From Amycolatopsis saalfeldensis (lineage in GTDB: Bacteria; Actinomycetota; Actinomycetes; Mycobacteriales; Pseudonocardiaceae): a stretch of 64,000 nt of DNA. The stretch is from positions 124,001-188,000 of the forward strand of contig NZ_FOEF01000012.1 in the NCBI RefSeq assembly GCF_900110575.1, given 5' to 3'. Made by a program: the position numbers and the translations under genes. A model generated the notes under the pieces. That model was not told the DNA's origin and ran no database searches. It saw only the letters and a program-made list of their open reading frames with translations. Below, piece after piece: positions 1-9,446 of this stretch (positions are counted from its first letter, which is position 1; each line of letters opens with the position of its first letter).

Positions 1-1230
1 TGGCGCCGGATACGGGTTGCGGTTGGTCAGGATCGCCGGCAGCGGCACGGGCACGCCCTTGACGATGCTCTCGTTGCCCAGATCCGGTTCGAGGCGGAAG
101 AAGTGGATGCCGGCCTCGTCCACGTAGTTGAGCATCGCCGCGAAGTTGGAGAAGAACGCGCCCAGCTCCGGCCCGTAGGGGGCGAGGTAGCCCAGCATCG
201 GGTTCAGGTGGCTCATCGTCGTCCGCAGCTGGGGGACCATCGCCGAAGCATCGCCGGCCAATGCCGGCACCCTGTCCAGTGTGGACGGTGCCTCGTGCAG
301 TGTGGCGGTCAGGTCCGGCAGGAGCCCGCGCAGATCCTGAGTGGTCGCGGGAAGCTGTTGCAGGGCGGTCGACAGCGCGGGCGCCGCCTGGTCGAGGTCC
401 GCCGCGACCGGGCTCAGCGCGGATGACAGGTCACGCAGGCGGCCGGTGGCGGTCTGTGTGCTCGCCAGCAGGGGCGGGAGCTTCCGCACGGTGTCGGACA
501 GATTCTGCTTCTGGCCGCTGGTGGCCGTCGTCAGCTTCTGCGCCTCCTGGACGAGGTCCCCGATCTGCCCCTCACCGGTGTTCAGCGCATCGAGCACGAC
601 GTTGGCCTGCTGGGCGAGCGCGGTGAGGTCCTTGGACTGGGCCGCGACGGCGTCGATCGCGGTGTAGCCCTGGCGGCCGAGCGCTCCCAGCCCGGTCAGC
701 GCGCTCGACACGTCGTCCTTGGTGCCCGCGGTCGCCGCGCCGGCCGTGCGCAGCACGCTGCCCAGCGCGTCCCGGGTCTTGGGGTCGAGGGAGTTCACCA
801 CGTCGCGCAACTGCACCGCGGGCTTCACCGCCGAGGCCGCCAGTTTCGTGCCCGAGGGCAGTTCCGCGCCCTTGCCGTCTGACACGTCCACATAGGACTC
901 ACCGGCCAGCGACTTCGCGCCGACCCGCACCGTCACGCCCTCGTGCAACGGCCCCGCCTCCGGGTCCAGGCCGACGACGACCGTCGCTTTCCCGTCCCGG
1001 TTCGACACGTCCTCGACCCGTCCCACGCGGACACCGGCGATGTCGACGTCGCCGACCGGGATCAGGTTGTCGACGTCGGCGGTGTCGAACGACATCGTGT
1101 AGGCCGCCGCCTGGAACGGGCCGGTGACGCCCGCCCGGTCGAACAGGTATCCGAGATACACCAGGGACAGGACCAGAAACGTGCCCAGCACGGCGAGTTT
1201 GCCTGCCGTTCCGGTGAAGATCCGCATCAT
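1..1230 (-). CDS. mceF: Mce-family protein, sixth of the cluster (MceF-position), 3' end outside window
   Basis: Substrate-binding component of an Mce (MlaD-like) lipid or sterol importer, anchored in the membrane and reaching into the envelope. The 410 visible residues begin MMRIFTGTAGK, have one N-terminal membrane segment (about 9-28), then the MCE fold (about 35-120, with ...VGDVDIAGVRVGRV...), and a long helical tail. The ATG at 1230 overlaps the stop of the upstream gene as ATGA, which fixes the start. The C-terminus is missing because the gene leaves the window at its left edge. Letters A-F in this cluster are assigned by gene order only. Confidence 0.9.
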   Translation of the reverse strand, partial: MMRIFTGTAGKLAVLGTFLVLSLVYLGYLFDRAGVTGPFQAAAYTMSFDTADVDNLIPVGDVDIAGVRVGRVEDVSNRDGKATVVVGLDPEAGPLHEGVTVRVGAKSLAGESYVDVSDGKGAELPSGTKLAASAVKPAVQLRDVVNSLDPKTRDALGSVLRTAGAATAGTKDDVSSALTGLGALGRQGYTAIDAVAAQSKDLTALAQQANVVLDALNTGEGQIGDLVQEAQKLTTATSGQKQNLSDTVRKLPPLLASTQTATGRLRDLSSALSPVAADLDQAAPALSTALQQLPATTQDLRGLLPDLTATLHEAPSTLDRVPALAGDASAMVPQLRTTMSHLNPMLGYLAPYGPELGAFFSNFAAMLNYVDEAGIHFFRLEPDLGNESIVKGVPVPLPAILTNRNPYPAP

Positions 1231-2486
1231 GGGTGACTCCCGCCGGTGTTGCCGCCGTGGGTGCCGGGAAGCACGCCGGCGTCGGGCAGCGGGACCGCGA
1301 CGTGGCCGCGGATGAAGCCGCCGTTGGCATCCGAAAGACTGAACGCGCCGTTGGTGTTGTAGATGAAGGCCTGGAGGTCGCCCAGGTAGGACACCAGCAG
1401 GGCCGAGTCGGGGATCAGGTCCCGCGTGACCGGTTCGAGGTCCGCGAGCGAGCGGTGCACGTCGCCGACCAGCGGGCTGACGTCGCGGACCACGGGGCCG
1501 GCCGCGGCCACGACCGGCTTGGCCGCGGCCACGGTCGCGCCGAGGCTGTCCACGGTGCCGCCCAGTTTGCGCAGGGTGGCCGGGAGCTGGGCCGACGCCT
1601 GGTCGAGGTGGTCGAGCACCGGGTTGAGCCGGCTCGTCAGGCCGCTCACGCCGTCCATCGCGCGGCGCAGCTGGTCCGTGGTCCCGGGCAGCTCCGCCAG
1701 CGTCGCCTGGACATCCGCGTTGTGCTGGGCGAGCACCGACAGCGTGGACTGGGTGGAGTCCAGCAACTGGGCCAGCCGCGCGTCGTTGTGCCCGACCGCG
1801 CCGCTGATCCGGCTCAGCCCGGTCACCAGTTTCGCGATGTTGTCCCGCCGCGCCGCCAGCGCGTCCAGCACCGGTTTGACGGCCACCATCGTGCCGTCGG
1901 CGGCGCGAAGCCCGCCCGGCAGGGTGGCCGGGGCGTTGGCGAGTGCGACGTCGGAGGCCGACAACAGGTTCGTCAGCGCGGCCCGGCTGCGGTCGTCGAG
2001 GTGATCGAGCACCTCGTCCGGCTGGACCGGCCGCTCGGTCTGGCCGACCGGGATGACCCCGTTCGCCGGCAGCGCGGGCTGCGGCGGCCCGCCGGGGTCG
2101 ACCTCCACGTACATCTCGTTCAGCGGGTTGGTGGGCCGCAGGACCAGGTGCGCGTTGCGGTAGATGGTGTTCCCGGGTTCCAGCGACATGGTCAGGCGGG
2201 CGGTGCCGGTGCCGGTCACCGCGCTGCCGGTGATCTGCCCGACCTCGACCCCGGCGATGCGGACCTTCGGCTGCTGGCCCGGATTGATGGCCGGTGCCTG
2301 GGCGAAGTCCGCGGAAAACACGTACCGGTCGGACCAGGGCAGGATGAACCGCTGGTTGCCGAGGATGACGGACGCGCTGATCACCCCGAGCGTGATCAAG
2401 ACGATCACGGTGAGCACGTTGCGCCCGAGCCCGGGCACGGTGCGGACCCGTTCCCAGGTCCGGCGGAGCGAGAATTTCTTCTTCAC
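1227..2486 (-). CDS. mceE: Mce-family protein, fifth of the cluster (MceE-position)
   Basis: 419-residue Mce protein of the same importer. It starts at a GTG (VKKKFSLRRTW) 8 nt after a clear AGGAG; an in-frame ATG upstream at 2705 would overlap the preceding gene by more than 200 nt and was rejected. There is one membrane segment (about residues 22-44), the MCE domain (about 55-140, with KVRIAGVEVGQI and a NPLNEMYVEVDPGG stretch) and a helical tail. MceE proteins of mycobacteria are usually lipoproteins; no lipobox cysteine is visible here. Confidence 0.9.
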   Translation of the reverse strand: MKKKFSLRRTWERVRTVPGLGRNVLTVIVLITLGVISASVILGNQRFILPWSDRYVFSADFAQAPAINPGQQPKVRIAGVEVGQITGSAVTGTGTARLTMSLEPGNTIYRNAHLVLRPTNPLNEMYVEVDPGGPPQPALPANGVIPVGQTERPVQPDEVLDHLDDRSRAALTNLLSASDVALANAPATLPGGLRAADGTMVAVKPVLDALAARRDNIAKLVTGLSRISGAVGHNDARLAQLLDSTQSTLSVLAQHNADVQATLAELPGTTDQLRRAMDGVSGLTSRLNPVLDHLDQASAQLPATLRKLGGTVDSLGATVAAAKPVVAAAGPVVRDVSPLVGDVHRSLADLEPVTRDLIPDSALLVSYLGDLQAFIYNTNGAFSLSDANGGFIRGHVAVPLPDAGVLPGTHGGNTGGSHP

Positions 2487-2496
2487 CGCACAACTC

Positions 2497-3909
2497 CTAG
2501 TTCGATCGCAGGGGGATCGGCGGGAGGCCGGGCAGGACCTGGCCTTGGCCGGGCGAGGTCGCCGGCTGCGGGCGGTAGGTGTCCCCGGAGCTGTCGGGCG
2601 GCGGCAGCAGCTGCACCCCACCGGGCAGCAAACCCAGTGCTTGCAACAGCTTCGCCGTACCGGGGTCGTTGCCGCCGACGCTCGAGACGCCCGCACCGAG
2701 GGCAAGGCCGAGCATGCGCCCGTTCTTGTCGCCGTACTGGGACAGGTTCGCCGTGTGGGCCGCGAGGTAGCCCACCGCCTGGTAGAACAGGTGGCCGTTG
2801 CCGCCGTCGCCGGCGTACGCCCCGGTCCCGTTCCAGGGCGACAGCACGGTTTTCGCGATCGGCCCGTTCACCCGGTCCAGTACCGGCCCGCGAACGTTGT
2901 TCAGCGTCGACGTCGCTCCCGCGGCGGTGGGCACCAGCTCGTCCACTACCGGGCGGACCTGGGCGAGCAGCGGCCGCAGGTCCCGCACCAGCGGCAGGGC
3001 CTGCCGGACGACCGGGTCGGCCTTCGCCAGCAGCGGTGACAATTCCTTGACCGCGGGCGCCGCCTTGCCCGCGACCGCGGTGACCCGGTCCAGGCTCCCG
3101 CTCAGCGCGTCGAGCCCGGTGCGGGTCGAGCCGAGCGTGGCGGGCAACCGGCCCACGGTGTCGGCGAGCGGTGCGCGTTGTGCGGCGAGGGTCGCGCTGA
3201 CGTCTCGCAGCGAGTCGAGCACGCCCGAGAGCTGTCCCTCCTTGCGTGTCATCGTGGCGGCGGCCGAGTCCAGGTCCGGCACGAGCTGGTAGAGGTCCTC
3301 CTGCGGACGGGTTCCCCGCAGCGCGGACAGCACGTCGTTCGCGGGGGCGAGCGCGCCCGGGGCGTCCCGGACCAGGTCGCCCGCCGCGGCCCCGGCCCCG
3401 GCTTTCAGCGCCTCGTCCGTCAGCCGCGTGCTGTCCTGAACGGATTCCCGGGCCCGGCCCGGCAGCGTCGCCAGCACCTGGTCCAGCTCGACCGGAACGG
3501 AAGTGCGCGCGACGGGGATGGGCTGGGCGGTGTCGTAGGCCTGCCGGGCGCCCCCGGACACGAGTTCCAGGTAGTACTTGCCGCCGAGCAGCGTGGTCGG
3601 CCGGATGATCGCCGACGGCCGGCTGCCCAGCTTGCCCACGGTGCCGTCGTCCACCTTCATCGTCACCAGGCAGTGCCCCTGCGCGTCCTGGCCGACCCCG
3701 GTGACCTTGCCGACCACCACCCCCGCGACCTTCACGTCGGACTTGTCCGGCTCCAGCCGGTAGTCCCGGGCGAACTCCGCGCGGACGATGTAGCCCGAGG
3801 ACAGCAGCGTGCCGATCCGCTCCTTCTGGTACACCGCGAACAGTGCGCCGACGACCAGGATCAGCAGGACCGCCCCGAGCACCACGGGCTTGCGCAACCT
3901 CGATGCCAT
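2497..3909 (-). CDS. mceD: Mce-family protein, fourth of the cluster (MceD-position)
   Basis: 470-residue Mce protein. The N-terminal membrane segment (about residues 9-28) is followed by the MCE domain (DVKVAGVVVGKVTGVG near 57-72, TTLLGGKYYLEL near 107-118), a helical region and a Pro/Gly-rich C-terminus. The ATG shares its last base with the stop of the upstream mce gene (TGATG), so the genes are very likely translationally coupled. Its predicted role is to form part of the envelope-spanning hexameric channel or binding assembly of the importer. Confidence 0.9.
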   Translation of the reverse strand: MASRLRKPVVLGAVLLILVVGALFAVYQKERIGTLLSSGYIVRAEFARDYRLEPDKSDVKVAGVVVGKVTGVGQDAQGHCLVTMKVDDGTVGKLGSRPSAIIRPTTLLGGKYYLELVSGGARQAYDTAQPIPVARTSVPVELDQVLATLPGRARESVQDSTRLTDEALKAGAGAAAGDLVRDAPGALAPANDVLSALRGTRPQEDLYQLVPDLDSAAATMTRKEGQLSGVLDSLRDVSATLAAQRAPLADTVGRLPATLGSTRTGLDALSGSLDRVTAVAGKAAPAVKELSPLLAKADPVVRQALPLVRDLRPLLAQVRPVVDELVPTAAGATSTLNNVRGPVLDRVNGPIAKTVLSPWNGTGAYAGDGGNGHLFYQAVGYLAAHTANLSQYGDKNGRMLGLALGAGVSSVGGNDPGTAKLLQALGLLPGGVQLLPPPDSSGDTYRPQPATSPGQGQVLPGLPPIPLRSN

Positions 3910-5189
3910 CAGTTGTTCCCTCCCGGCAGGATGTTCACCGGCGACTCGGTGTGCTCCCGGTCCGCCTGACCGGGAGCGGGGTAGGCGTCCTGTCCCTGGA
4001 GCGGATCCGGCAGCAGCCCGCCGGTGGCCGCGGACAGCCCCTCCACCGCGACGCCCACCCGCGCCCCGTGCACCCCGGGCGAGACCTCTGTGGACACCAT
4101 GCTTTCGATGCGCCGGAAGAACTCGACGACCTGAGTGCTGTACTGCGCCAGGGTGTTCACCGGTGAAGCCAGGTCCGCGAGCCCGCGGGACAGCGCCGGG
4201 GCGAGCGGGCGGGCGTCGGCCAGCACCCCGGTCAGGTCCGCGAGCGCCGGCCCGGCCTTCTGCGCCACTCCCGGCACCGCGCCGAGCGGGGCCGGCGCCT
4301 CACGCAACACCCCGCGCAGATCGGGAGTCGCCTGTCCCAACGCCTGCGCGCCCGGCCGCACCGCGGCCAGCGTGCCGTGAAGATCGGCCAGTGGCCGGCT
4401 GAGCGAGTCGAGCGCGGCCTTGGCGTCGGTCAGCGTCGCCGGGAGCTTCCCGACGGTGTCCTGCAACGGTTTGCCGTTGTCCACGGCGAGCGCACCCGCC
4501 GTGTCACCGGCCTGCTTGACCAGTTCGGCCAGCTGCTGCTGGTGGCCCTGGAACGAGCCGGCCAGCTGGTCGGCCCGCAGCAGCAAGGCGGGCAGGCCCG
4601 CTTCCGGCGCGGTCAACGCCCCCGCCGTCGTCCCGAGCCCGGTCAGCTCGGCGGGCGCGTGCTCCAGGAAGTCGTGCAGATCCTGGCTGTGCCCCGCCGC
4701 GCCGTCGCCGACCTGCCGGACCGTGCCGGTCAGTGCGTCACGGGTCGGGCCGTCGAGCACGTCGAGCACCTGGTCCAGGTCGGCCGAGTCCACGTTGCGG
4801 TCCGGCGGGATGACCCGGTCCCCCAACGGCCCGGCGGCGGCGTGCCCGCGATCCAGCTCCACGAGCTTCTTCGCCAATGCCGACTGATCCCAGACCGCGG
4901 CCCTGGCGTCGGCGTACACGGGCACCGCGCCGTCGAGTTCGAGGGTCACCACGGCCTGCTGACCGTCGTAGTGCAGATCGGCCACACGGCCGATGCGGGA
5001 GCTGTTCTCGCGGACGTCGTCACCGACTTTGAGCGGGGCGCCGACGTTGTGGAAAGCGGCTCGCACCAACGTTTTCGGCGCTCCGGGAACACCGGAGCTG
5101 GCCGTCATGCCGAACAGGATGGTCACAGCGAGCACCGCGAGACCGACGAGCCCGATGCCGAACGAGCGGGTGGTGGCCGAGCGCATCAC
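3909..5189 (-). CDS. mceC: Mce-family protein, third of the cluster (MceC-position)
   Basis: 426-residue Mce protein with an N-terminal membrane segment (about residues 11-30), an MCE domain (about 38-115) and a helical tail ending in a hydrophilic Gln/Asn-rich stretch. The domain is more divergent than in its neighbours: the usual G-x-x-V-G-x-V region reads DDVRENSSRIGRVADL. The start overlaps the previous stop by 4 nt. Part of the same importer operon. Confidence 0.88.
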   Translation of the reverse strand: MMRSATTRSFGIGLVGLAVLAVTILFGMTASSGVPGAPKTLVRAAFHNVGAPLKVGDDVRENSSRIGRVADLHYDGQQAVVTLELDGAVPVYADARAAVWDQSALAKKLVELDRGHAAAGPLGDRVIPPDRNVDSADLDQVLDVLDGPTRDALTGTVRQVGDGAAGHSQDLHDFLEHAPAELTGLGTTAGALTAPEAGLPALLLRADQLAGSFQGHQQQLAELVKQAGDTAGALAVDNGKPLQDTVGKLPATLTDAKAALDSLSRPLADLHGTLAAVRPGAQALGQATPDLRGVLREAPAPLGAVPGVAQKAGPALADLTGVLADARPLAPALSRGLADLASPVNTLAQYSTQVVEFFRRIESMVSTEVSPGVHGARVGVAVEGLSAATGGLLPDPLQGQDAYPAPGQADREHTESPVNILPGGNN

Positions 5190-6538
5190 AGGCCTCCGAG
5201 CAGTTGGTCGAGCAGCGAGCTCTCCTGGTTCCCGGTCAGGCCGGTCGCGCTGCCCGGGTCACCGGCCGGCGGACCGGCCGGGGCGGGCAGGTTCAGCAAC
5301 GGCGGCGGCTGCTGGGGCTGCGGCCGGGGCTGCGCCGGCGGCGCGGCCGGAGCCGCCGACGGCGCCGGGCCCAGTCCCACACCGGGGATCTGCAGCAGCG
5401 ATTTCGGCGTGGTGACGACAAAGGCGCGGAAGTAGTTGCCCAGCGCGTCGCGGCCGTTGGTGCTCATCGCCCAGTACTTCACGAAGTCCAGCGCGGTCCC
5501 GAGCGCGGGCGTCAGGTCTCCGACCAGCCGGTGGGCCGAGGCACTCACGCCGGGCAGCACTGCCCCGCCGGGCCCCAGGTCCCGCACCACCGGCGCGGCC
5601 TGGTCGAGCAGTGCCTTCGCGCGATCGAGCACTGCGGGAAGTGAGGAAAGTGCCGGATCCGCGCTGTCGGCGAAGGTGTTCAGCTCCGTGGTGATCGCAC
5701 TGAGGTTGTCCGTCACCGGGCGGACGGAGTCCAGTGCCGGGATGCCCTGTTCGGCCACCCCCGCGGTCTCCGACAGCACCTGCCGGGCTGTGCGCAAGGT
5801 GCCGGGCAGTTGACCGAGCGCGTCCTGCATCGCCTGCCGCTGCGCCGCGACCGCGGTCAGCATCCGGTTGCCGGCGTCGACGGCCTGGTCGAGGTTCCGG
5901 CCGTTGCCGCCCGCCAGCGCCTGCGCGACCGGGGTGGCCCGGTCGACCAGCTGACCGAGCACCGCGTTCTGCCGGTTCAGCACGTCGGCGAGCTGGTTGG
6001 TGTTCTGCATGGCCGGGGCGAGCGCCTTGAGCGCCGCGTCGATGTCCTGGCCCTGCCCCGCGGTCCCTTCGCCGAGCGTCGTCACCAGTGCGGCCAGCGC
6101 GGTGCCGGTGGGGTCGTCGACCGAGTTGAGCACCTCGTCGAGGTCCACCGCCCGGCTCGTGTGGTTCGCCGCGATGACCCCCTGGGTCAGCACCGGTGCC
6201 TGCGGCGAACCCCGGTCCAGATCGATGTAGCGCTCGCCCAGCAGCGTGACCGGGCGGATCTTCGCGGTCGCGTCCTGGTGCAGGGGCAGCACGGCCGGGT
6301 CCAGCTCCATGCGCACGGCGGCCTGGCCATTGCGCAGGGCGACCGAGTCGATCTCGCCGACCTGGATGCCGCCCATGCGGATGAGGTTGCCGGGAATCAG
6401 CGGGCTCGCGTCGGCGAACATCGCCGTCAGCTCGATCTTGTCCGAGGCCGGCCGCGACACCAGGTACCCCGCCGCGGCTCCCGCCACGACCAGCACGACG
6501 GCGCCGATCCGGAGACCCCGTTTGACCACAGTCTTCAT
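5186..6538 (-). CDS. mceB: Mce-family protein, second of the cluster (MceB-position)
   Basis: 450-residue Mce protein beginning MKTVVKRGLRIG. The ATG at 6538 overlaps the preceding stop as ATGA; a longer open frame continuing upstream is a shadow inside the previous gene. Membrane segment about residues 9-28, MCE domain about 35-125 (LIRMGGIQVGEIDSV, TLLGERYIDLD), helical middle and a strongly proline-rich C-terminus (about 385-430), which is common in actinobacterial Mce proteins. Predicted envelope component of the lipid or sterol importer. Confidence 0.9.
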   Translation of the reverse strand: MKTVVKRGLRIGAVVLVVAGAAAGYLVSRPASDKIELTAMFADASPLIPGNLIRMGGIQVGEIDSVALRNGQAAVRMELDPAVLPLHQDATAKIRPVTLLGERYIDLDRGSPQAPVLTQGVIAANHTSRAVDLDEVLNSVDDPTGTALAALVTTLGEGTAGQGQDIDAALKALAPAMQNTNQLADVLNRQNAVLGQLVDRATPVAQALAGGNGRNLDQAVDAGNRMLTAVAAQRQAMQDALGQLPGTLRTARQVLSETAGVAEQGIPALDSVRPVTDNLSAITTELNTFADSADPALSSLPAVLDRAKALLDQAAPVVRDLGPGGAVLPGVSASAHRLVGDLTPALGTALDFVKYWAMSTNGRDALGNYFRAFVVTTPKSLLQIPGVGLGPAPSAAPAAPPAQPRPQPQQPPPLLNLPAPAGPPAGDPGSATGLTGNQESSLLDQLLGGL

Positions 6539-7773
6539 CGCGGTGCGCTCCCATTCGCGTCGACCCACGGCTGTCCGGAGGCCATGCCCGGGGCCGGGGT
6601 GGAACTCGGCCCGCCCTTCAAACCCGCGTTCACTCCCGGGTTGTCGTCCAGGACGCTCGTGCTGACCTGCACCAGGCCGTGGAAGTAGTGGCCTTGCGCG
6701 TCGTAGTTGGCGAAGGCCGCGCCCCAGTTGGCCAGCCAGCCCGCCAGGTCCGGCGTGTACGGCCGCAGGAAGGCCACGGCGGGGCTGAGCTGGGTGAGCG
6801 CCTGGGTGACTCCCGGGAGCACCCCGTGGGCGCTGTCGAGCAGCGCCGGCGTTGCCTGGAGCAGAGTGGTCGCGGACCGCAGCGTCGGCCGCAGGTCGGC
6901 GATGGCCGGGCGCAGGTCGGTCAGCAGGGGGCTGAGGTTCCGCGCCAGGGAGGTCAGCTGTTTCGTCGCCGGCTGCGCGTCCTGCAGCAGCGGCACCGCG
7001 GCGTCCACGGCGCCCGGCACCCGGTCCACCGCCCGCTGCGCACTGTCCAAAGTAGAGGGCAAGGCCCCGAGTGACTGCTGCAGCTGGGATTGCTCGGCCG
7101 CGAGCGTGTCGGTCGCACTGGTGAGATTGCCGATGACCTCGCGCACCTGCTGCTGGTGCGCGACCACCGGGTCCATCAGCTTGCGCAGGTCGGTGATCAG
7201 GTTCTGGATCGCGGGACCGTCCTGGCCGACGGCCTTGAGCACCGCGCCGAGCTCGTCCACGGCGGGACCGGCCGTGCTCAGCGTCGCCTTGATGTCGTCC
7301 GGATAGGCTTTGAGGCTCTGGTCGAGCTGCTGCACCACCGAGTTCAGGTGGGTCCGGGTCTGCGGGTCCAGCGCGGCCAGCACCTGGTCGAGCTCGACCT
7401 GTTCCCCGCCCGCGGGCAGCATCGCCCCCGCCGGGATCGTGGGGTTGGCGGCCGGGCCGGGGGTCAGCGACACGACGCGCTCCCCGAGCAGCCCGCGCCA
7501 CTGCACCTGGGCCGTGCTGCCCGCGTGCAGCGGCGCGTGGGCGTCGTCGACCGAGACGGTCACCAGCGCGCTGCCGTCGCGCGTGCCCAGGCCGGTGACC
7601 TGGCCGACTTCGCTGCCACCGATCTCGACCCGTGAGCCGTCCAGCAGGTTGGCCGCGTTCGGCATCACGAGCTGGATCTCGTAGCCGTGGTGCTGCGCGG
7701 CCAGCAGGTAACCACCACCGACGGCGGCGACGGCCAGCACCGCCGCGCCGATCAGCCACTTCGCTCGGCCCAT
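6535..7773 (-). CDS. mceA: Mce-family protein, first of the cluster (MceA-position)
   Basis: 412-residue Mce protein directly after the ATPase gene (1-nt gap). It has a membrane segment (about residues 6-25), an MCE domain (about 30-125, with VEIGGSEVGQVTGLG and GLLGERVVSLTPG) and a helical tail with an FLRPYTPDL...WLANW motif near residue 330 that resembles a motif also present in the MceF-position protein. First of six mce genes in a row, as in classical actinobacterial mce loci. Confidence 0.9.
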   Translation of the reverse strand: MGRAKWLIGAAVLAVAAVGGGYLLAAQHHGYEIQLVMPNAANLLDGSRVEIGGSEVGQVTGLGTRDGSALVTVSVDDAHAPLHAGSTAQVQWRGLLGERVVSLTPGPAANPTIPAGAMLPAGGEQVELDQVLAALDPQTRTHLNSVVQQLDQSLKAYPDDIKATLSTAGPAVDELGAVLKAVGQDGPAIQNLITDLRKLMDPVVAHQQQVREVIGNLTSATDTLAAEQSQLQQSLGALPSTLDSAQRAVDRVPGAVDAAVPLLQDAQPATKQLTSLARNLSPLLTDLRPAIADLRPTLRSATTLLQATPALLDSAHGVLPGVTQALTQLSPAVAFLRPYTPDLAGWLANWGAAFANYDAQGHYFHGLVQVSTSVLDDNPGVNAGLKGGPSSTPAPGMASGQPWVDANGSAPR

Positions 7774-7774
7774 G

Positions 7775-8560
7775 TCAGTCCATCCCCAGCGGACCGACCG
7801 AATCGCCGGCCAGGAACTGCCGCACGAACGGGTCTTCCGAGGCGAACGCGTCGTCGGCCGCGCCGTAGTAGACCACCCGGCCCTGCCAGATCAGGCCGAC
7901 GTAGTCACTGACCTTGCGCGCCGTGCGGATGTCGTGCGTGACCACCACATAGGTGCCCTGATCGTCGGCATGGACCTTGAGGATCACGTCGTTGAGCAGG
8001 CTGGTGCGCACCGGGTCGAGGCCGGAGTCCGGCTCGTCGAACAGCACGATCTCCGGGTTGAGCACCAGGGCCCTGGCGAATCCGGCGCGCTTCTTCATAC
8101 CGCCGGAGATCTCGTTCGGTGCCTTCTTTTCCGCGGCTTCCAGGCCGACCTCCTTGAGCCGCTCCATCACGATCTCGCGGATTTCGGTCTCGGGCAGGTC
8201 GGTGTGCTTGCGCAGCGGGAAGGCGACGTTGTCGTAGACGTTCATCGAACCGAACAGCGCCCCGTCCTGGAACAGCACGCCGAACCGCTTGCGCAGCTCG
8301 GCCCGTTCGCGCTCGCGCACTTTCCAGATGTCCTGGCCGAAGATCTCCACGGTGCCCGAATCCGGCTCGAGCAGGCCCACCATGTGCTTGAGGAGCACGC
8401 TTTTCCCGGTGCCGGACGGGCCGAGGATCGTGGTGACGGCCCGTGGCTTGAACTCCAGCGTGAGCCCTCGCATGACCTGGAACGAGCCGAACGACTTGTG
8501 CAGCTCCCGGACGGTGGCGACCGCCGCCGTGCCCTGGCCACCGCGACTCTGCGGATCCAT
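7775..8560 (-). CDS. mceG: ABC transporter ATPase of the Mce system (MceG/Mkl/MlaF family)
   Basis: 261-residue ATPase that powers Mce import. Walker A GPSGTGKS (about residues 48-55), the family-specific signature ISGGMKKR instead of LSGGQ, and Walker B IVLFDEP followed by DSGLDP are all present, plus the switch His in VVTHD. The start is supported by GAGGAG 6 nt upstream. In Mycobacterium tuberculosis the equivalent mkl gene is remote from the mce operons and shared; here it sits between yrbEB and mceA, so this transporter seems to carry its own motor. Confidence 0.93.
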   Translation of the reverse strand: MDPQSRGGQGTAAVATVRELHKSFGSFQVMRGLTLEFKPRAVTTILGPSGTGKSVLLKHMVGLLEPDSGTVEIFGQDIWKVRERERAELRKRFGVLFQDGALFGSMNVYDNVAFPLRKHTDLPETEIREIVMERLKEVGLEAAEKKAPNEISGGMKKRAGFARALVLNPEIVLFDEPDSGLDPVRTSLLNDVILKVHADDQGTYVVVTHDIRTARKVSDYVGLIWQGRVVYYGAADDAFASEDPFVRQFLAGDSVGPLGMD

Positions 8561-8589
8561 CGGAACTCCTCAACGCCACCGCGGGCGGT

Positions 8590-9435
8590 CTAGTTGGCTA
8601 TGGGGGTCTGGATACTCGTGCCGAAGAACAGCTGATAGAGGATCGCCGCCGCGCCGGACACGATGATCATGTTGACCATCATCGATTTCGCGGTGTTGCG
8701 GCCGACGCCCACGGGGCCGCCGGAAGCGGTGTAGCCGTAGAAGCAGCCGACGAGGACCACCAGGGTGGACAGCAGCACCGCCCAGATCAGCGCGTACAAC
8801 AGGTCCACGGGTGTCTGGAAGGACCAGAAGATGTTCGAGTAGCCGCCGGGGGAGGTCGTCTCCAGCATCGGCTGGACCACCGCCCAGGAACCGAGGTACT
8901 GGCAGCCCTCCCCCGCGATGAAGATGAACGGGGCCGCCAGCCACATCGCCCACAGCCGGGTGCCGGCGAGGTAGGCGCGGGAGTGGATGCCCATCACCTC
9001 GAGCGCGTCGATCTCGTCGCTGATCCGCATCGAGCCGATCTCGGCCACGTAGCCGCAGCCGACCTTGGCCGCCAGCACCCAGCCCCACATGGACGTCGAG
9101 TCGGCCTTCAGGTCGCCGATCGAGGTGAACACGCCCACGTAGCCGGACGCGCCGACCTGGTCGAGGATGTAATGGCCCTGCAGACCGGTTTCCGCGCCGA
9201 TCGCGAACATCATGAACCAGATGATGATGCCGCTGGAGCGGATCAGGATGGCCGCCTGCCGCAGCACTTCGGAGAAGTAGAGCCCCAGTGCCAGCGGCAT
9301 CTCCGCCAGGACCCGGAAGCTGAACCAGGCGATGTCGCCGACGGTTTCGGCGGCTCCGCGCAGGACGTTCGACCGGGGCGGGACCGGGGTCCGCAGGTCC
9401 GGGAGTTTCGCGGTCTGCTCGGTTGTTGTCATCAT
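8590..9435 (-). CDS. yrbEB: YrbE/MlaE-family permease, second copy
   Basis: 281-residue integral membrane permease of the Mce ABC importer. Several hydrophobic helices and the MlaE-family loop with EIGSMRISDEIDALEVMGI (about residues 125-145, the coupling-helix region facing the ATPase) are visible. The start chosen is MMTTTEQTAKL at 9435; a longer open frame upstream overlaps the other yrbE gene and is a shadow. Lies between yrbEA and the ATPase gene. Confidence 0.92.
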   Translation of the reverse strand: MMTTTEQTAKLPDLRTPVPPRSNVLRGAAETVGDIAWFSFRVLAEMPLALGLYFSEVLRQAAILIRSSGIIIWFMMFAIGAETGLQGHYILDQVGASGYVGVFTSIGDLKADSTSMWGWVLAAKVGCGYVAEIGSMRISDEIDALEVMGIHSRAYLAGTRLWAMWLAAPFIFIAGEGCQYLGSWAVVQPMLETTSPGGYSNIFWSFQTPVDLLYALIWAVLLSTLVVLVGCFYGYTASGGPVGVGRNTAKSMMVNMIIVSGAAAILYQLFFGTSIQTPIAN

Positions 9436-9446
9436 CGCCCCGCCCT

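Noticed and set aside
1233-3050. Very long plus-strand open frames opposite the mce genes (and many like them along the window)
   Set aside because: They are antisense shadows produced by high third-position GC; their translations are Arg/Gly/Pro-rich without domains, and the opposite strand has clear Mce proteins.
5186-7759. 857-residue minus-strand frame covering MceA and MceB
   Set aside because: The first half is the wrong frame of mceA; the MceB protein begins at 6538 with an ATGA overlap and a proper membrane anchor.
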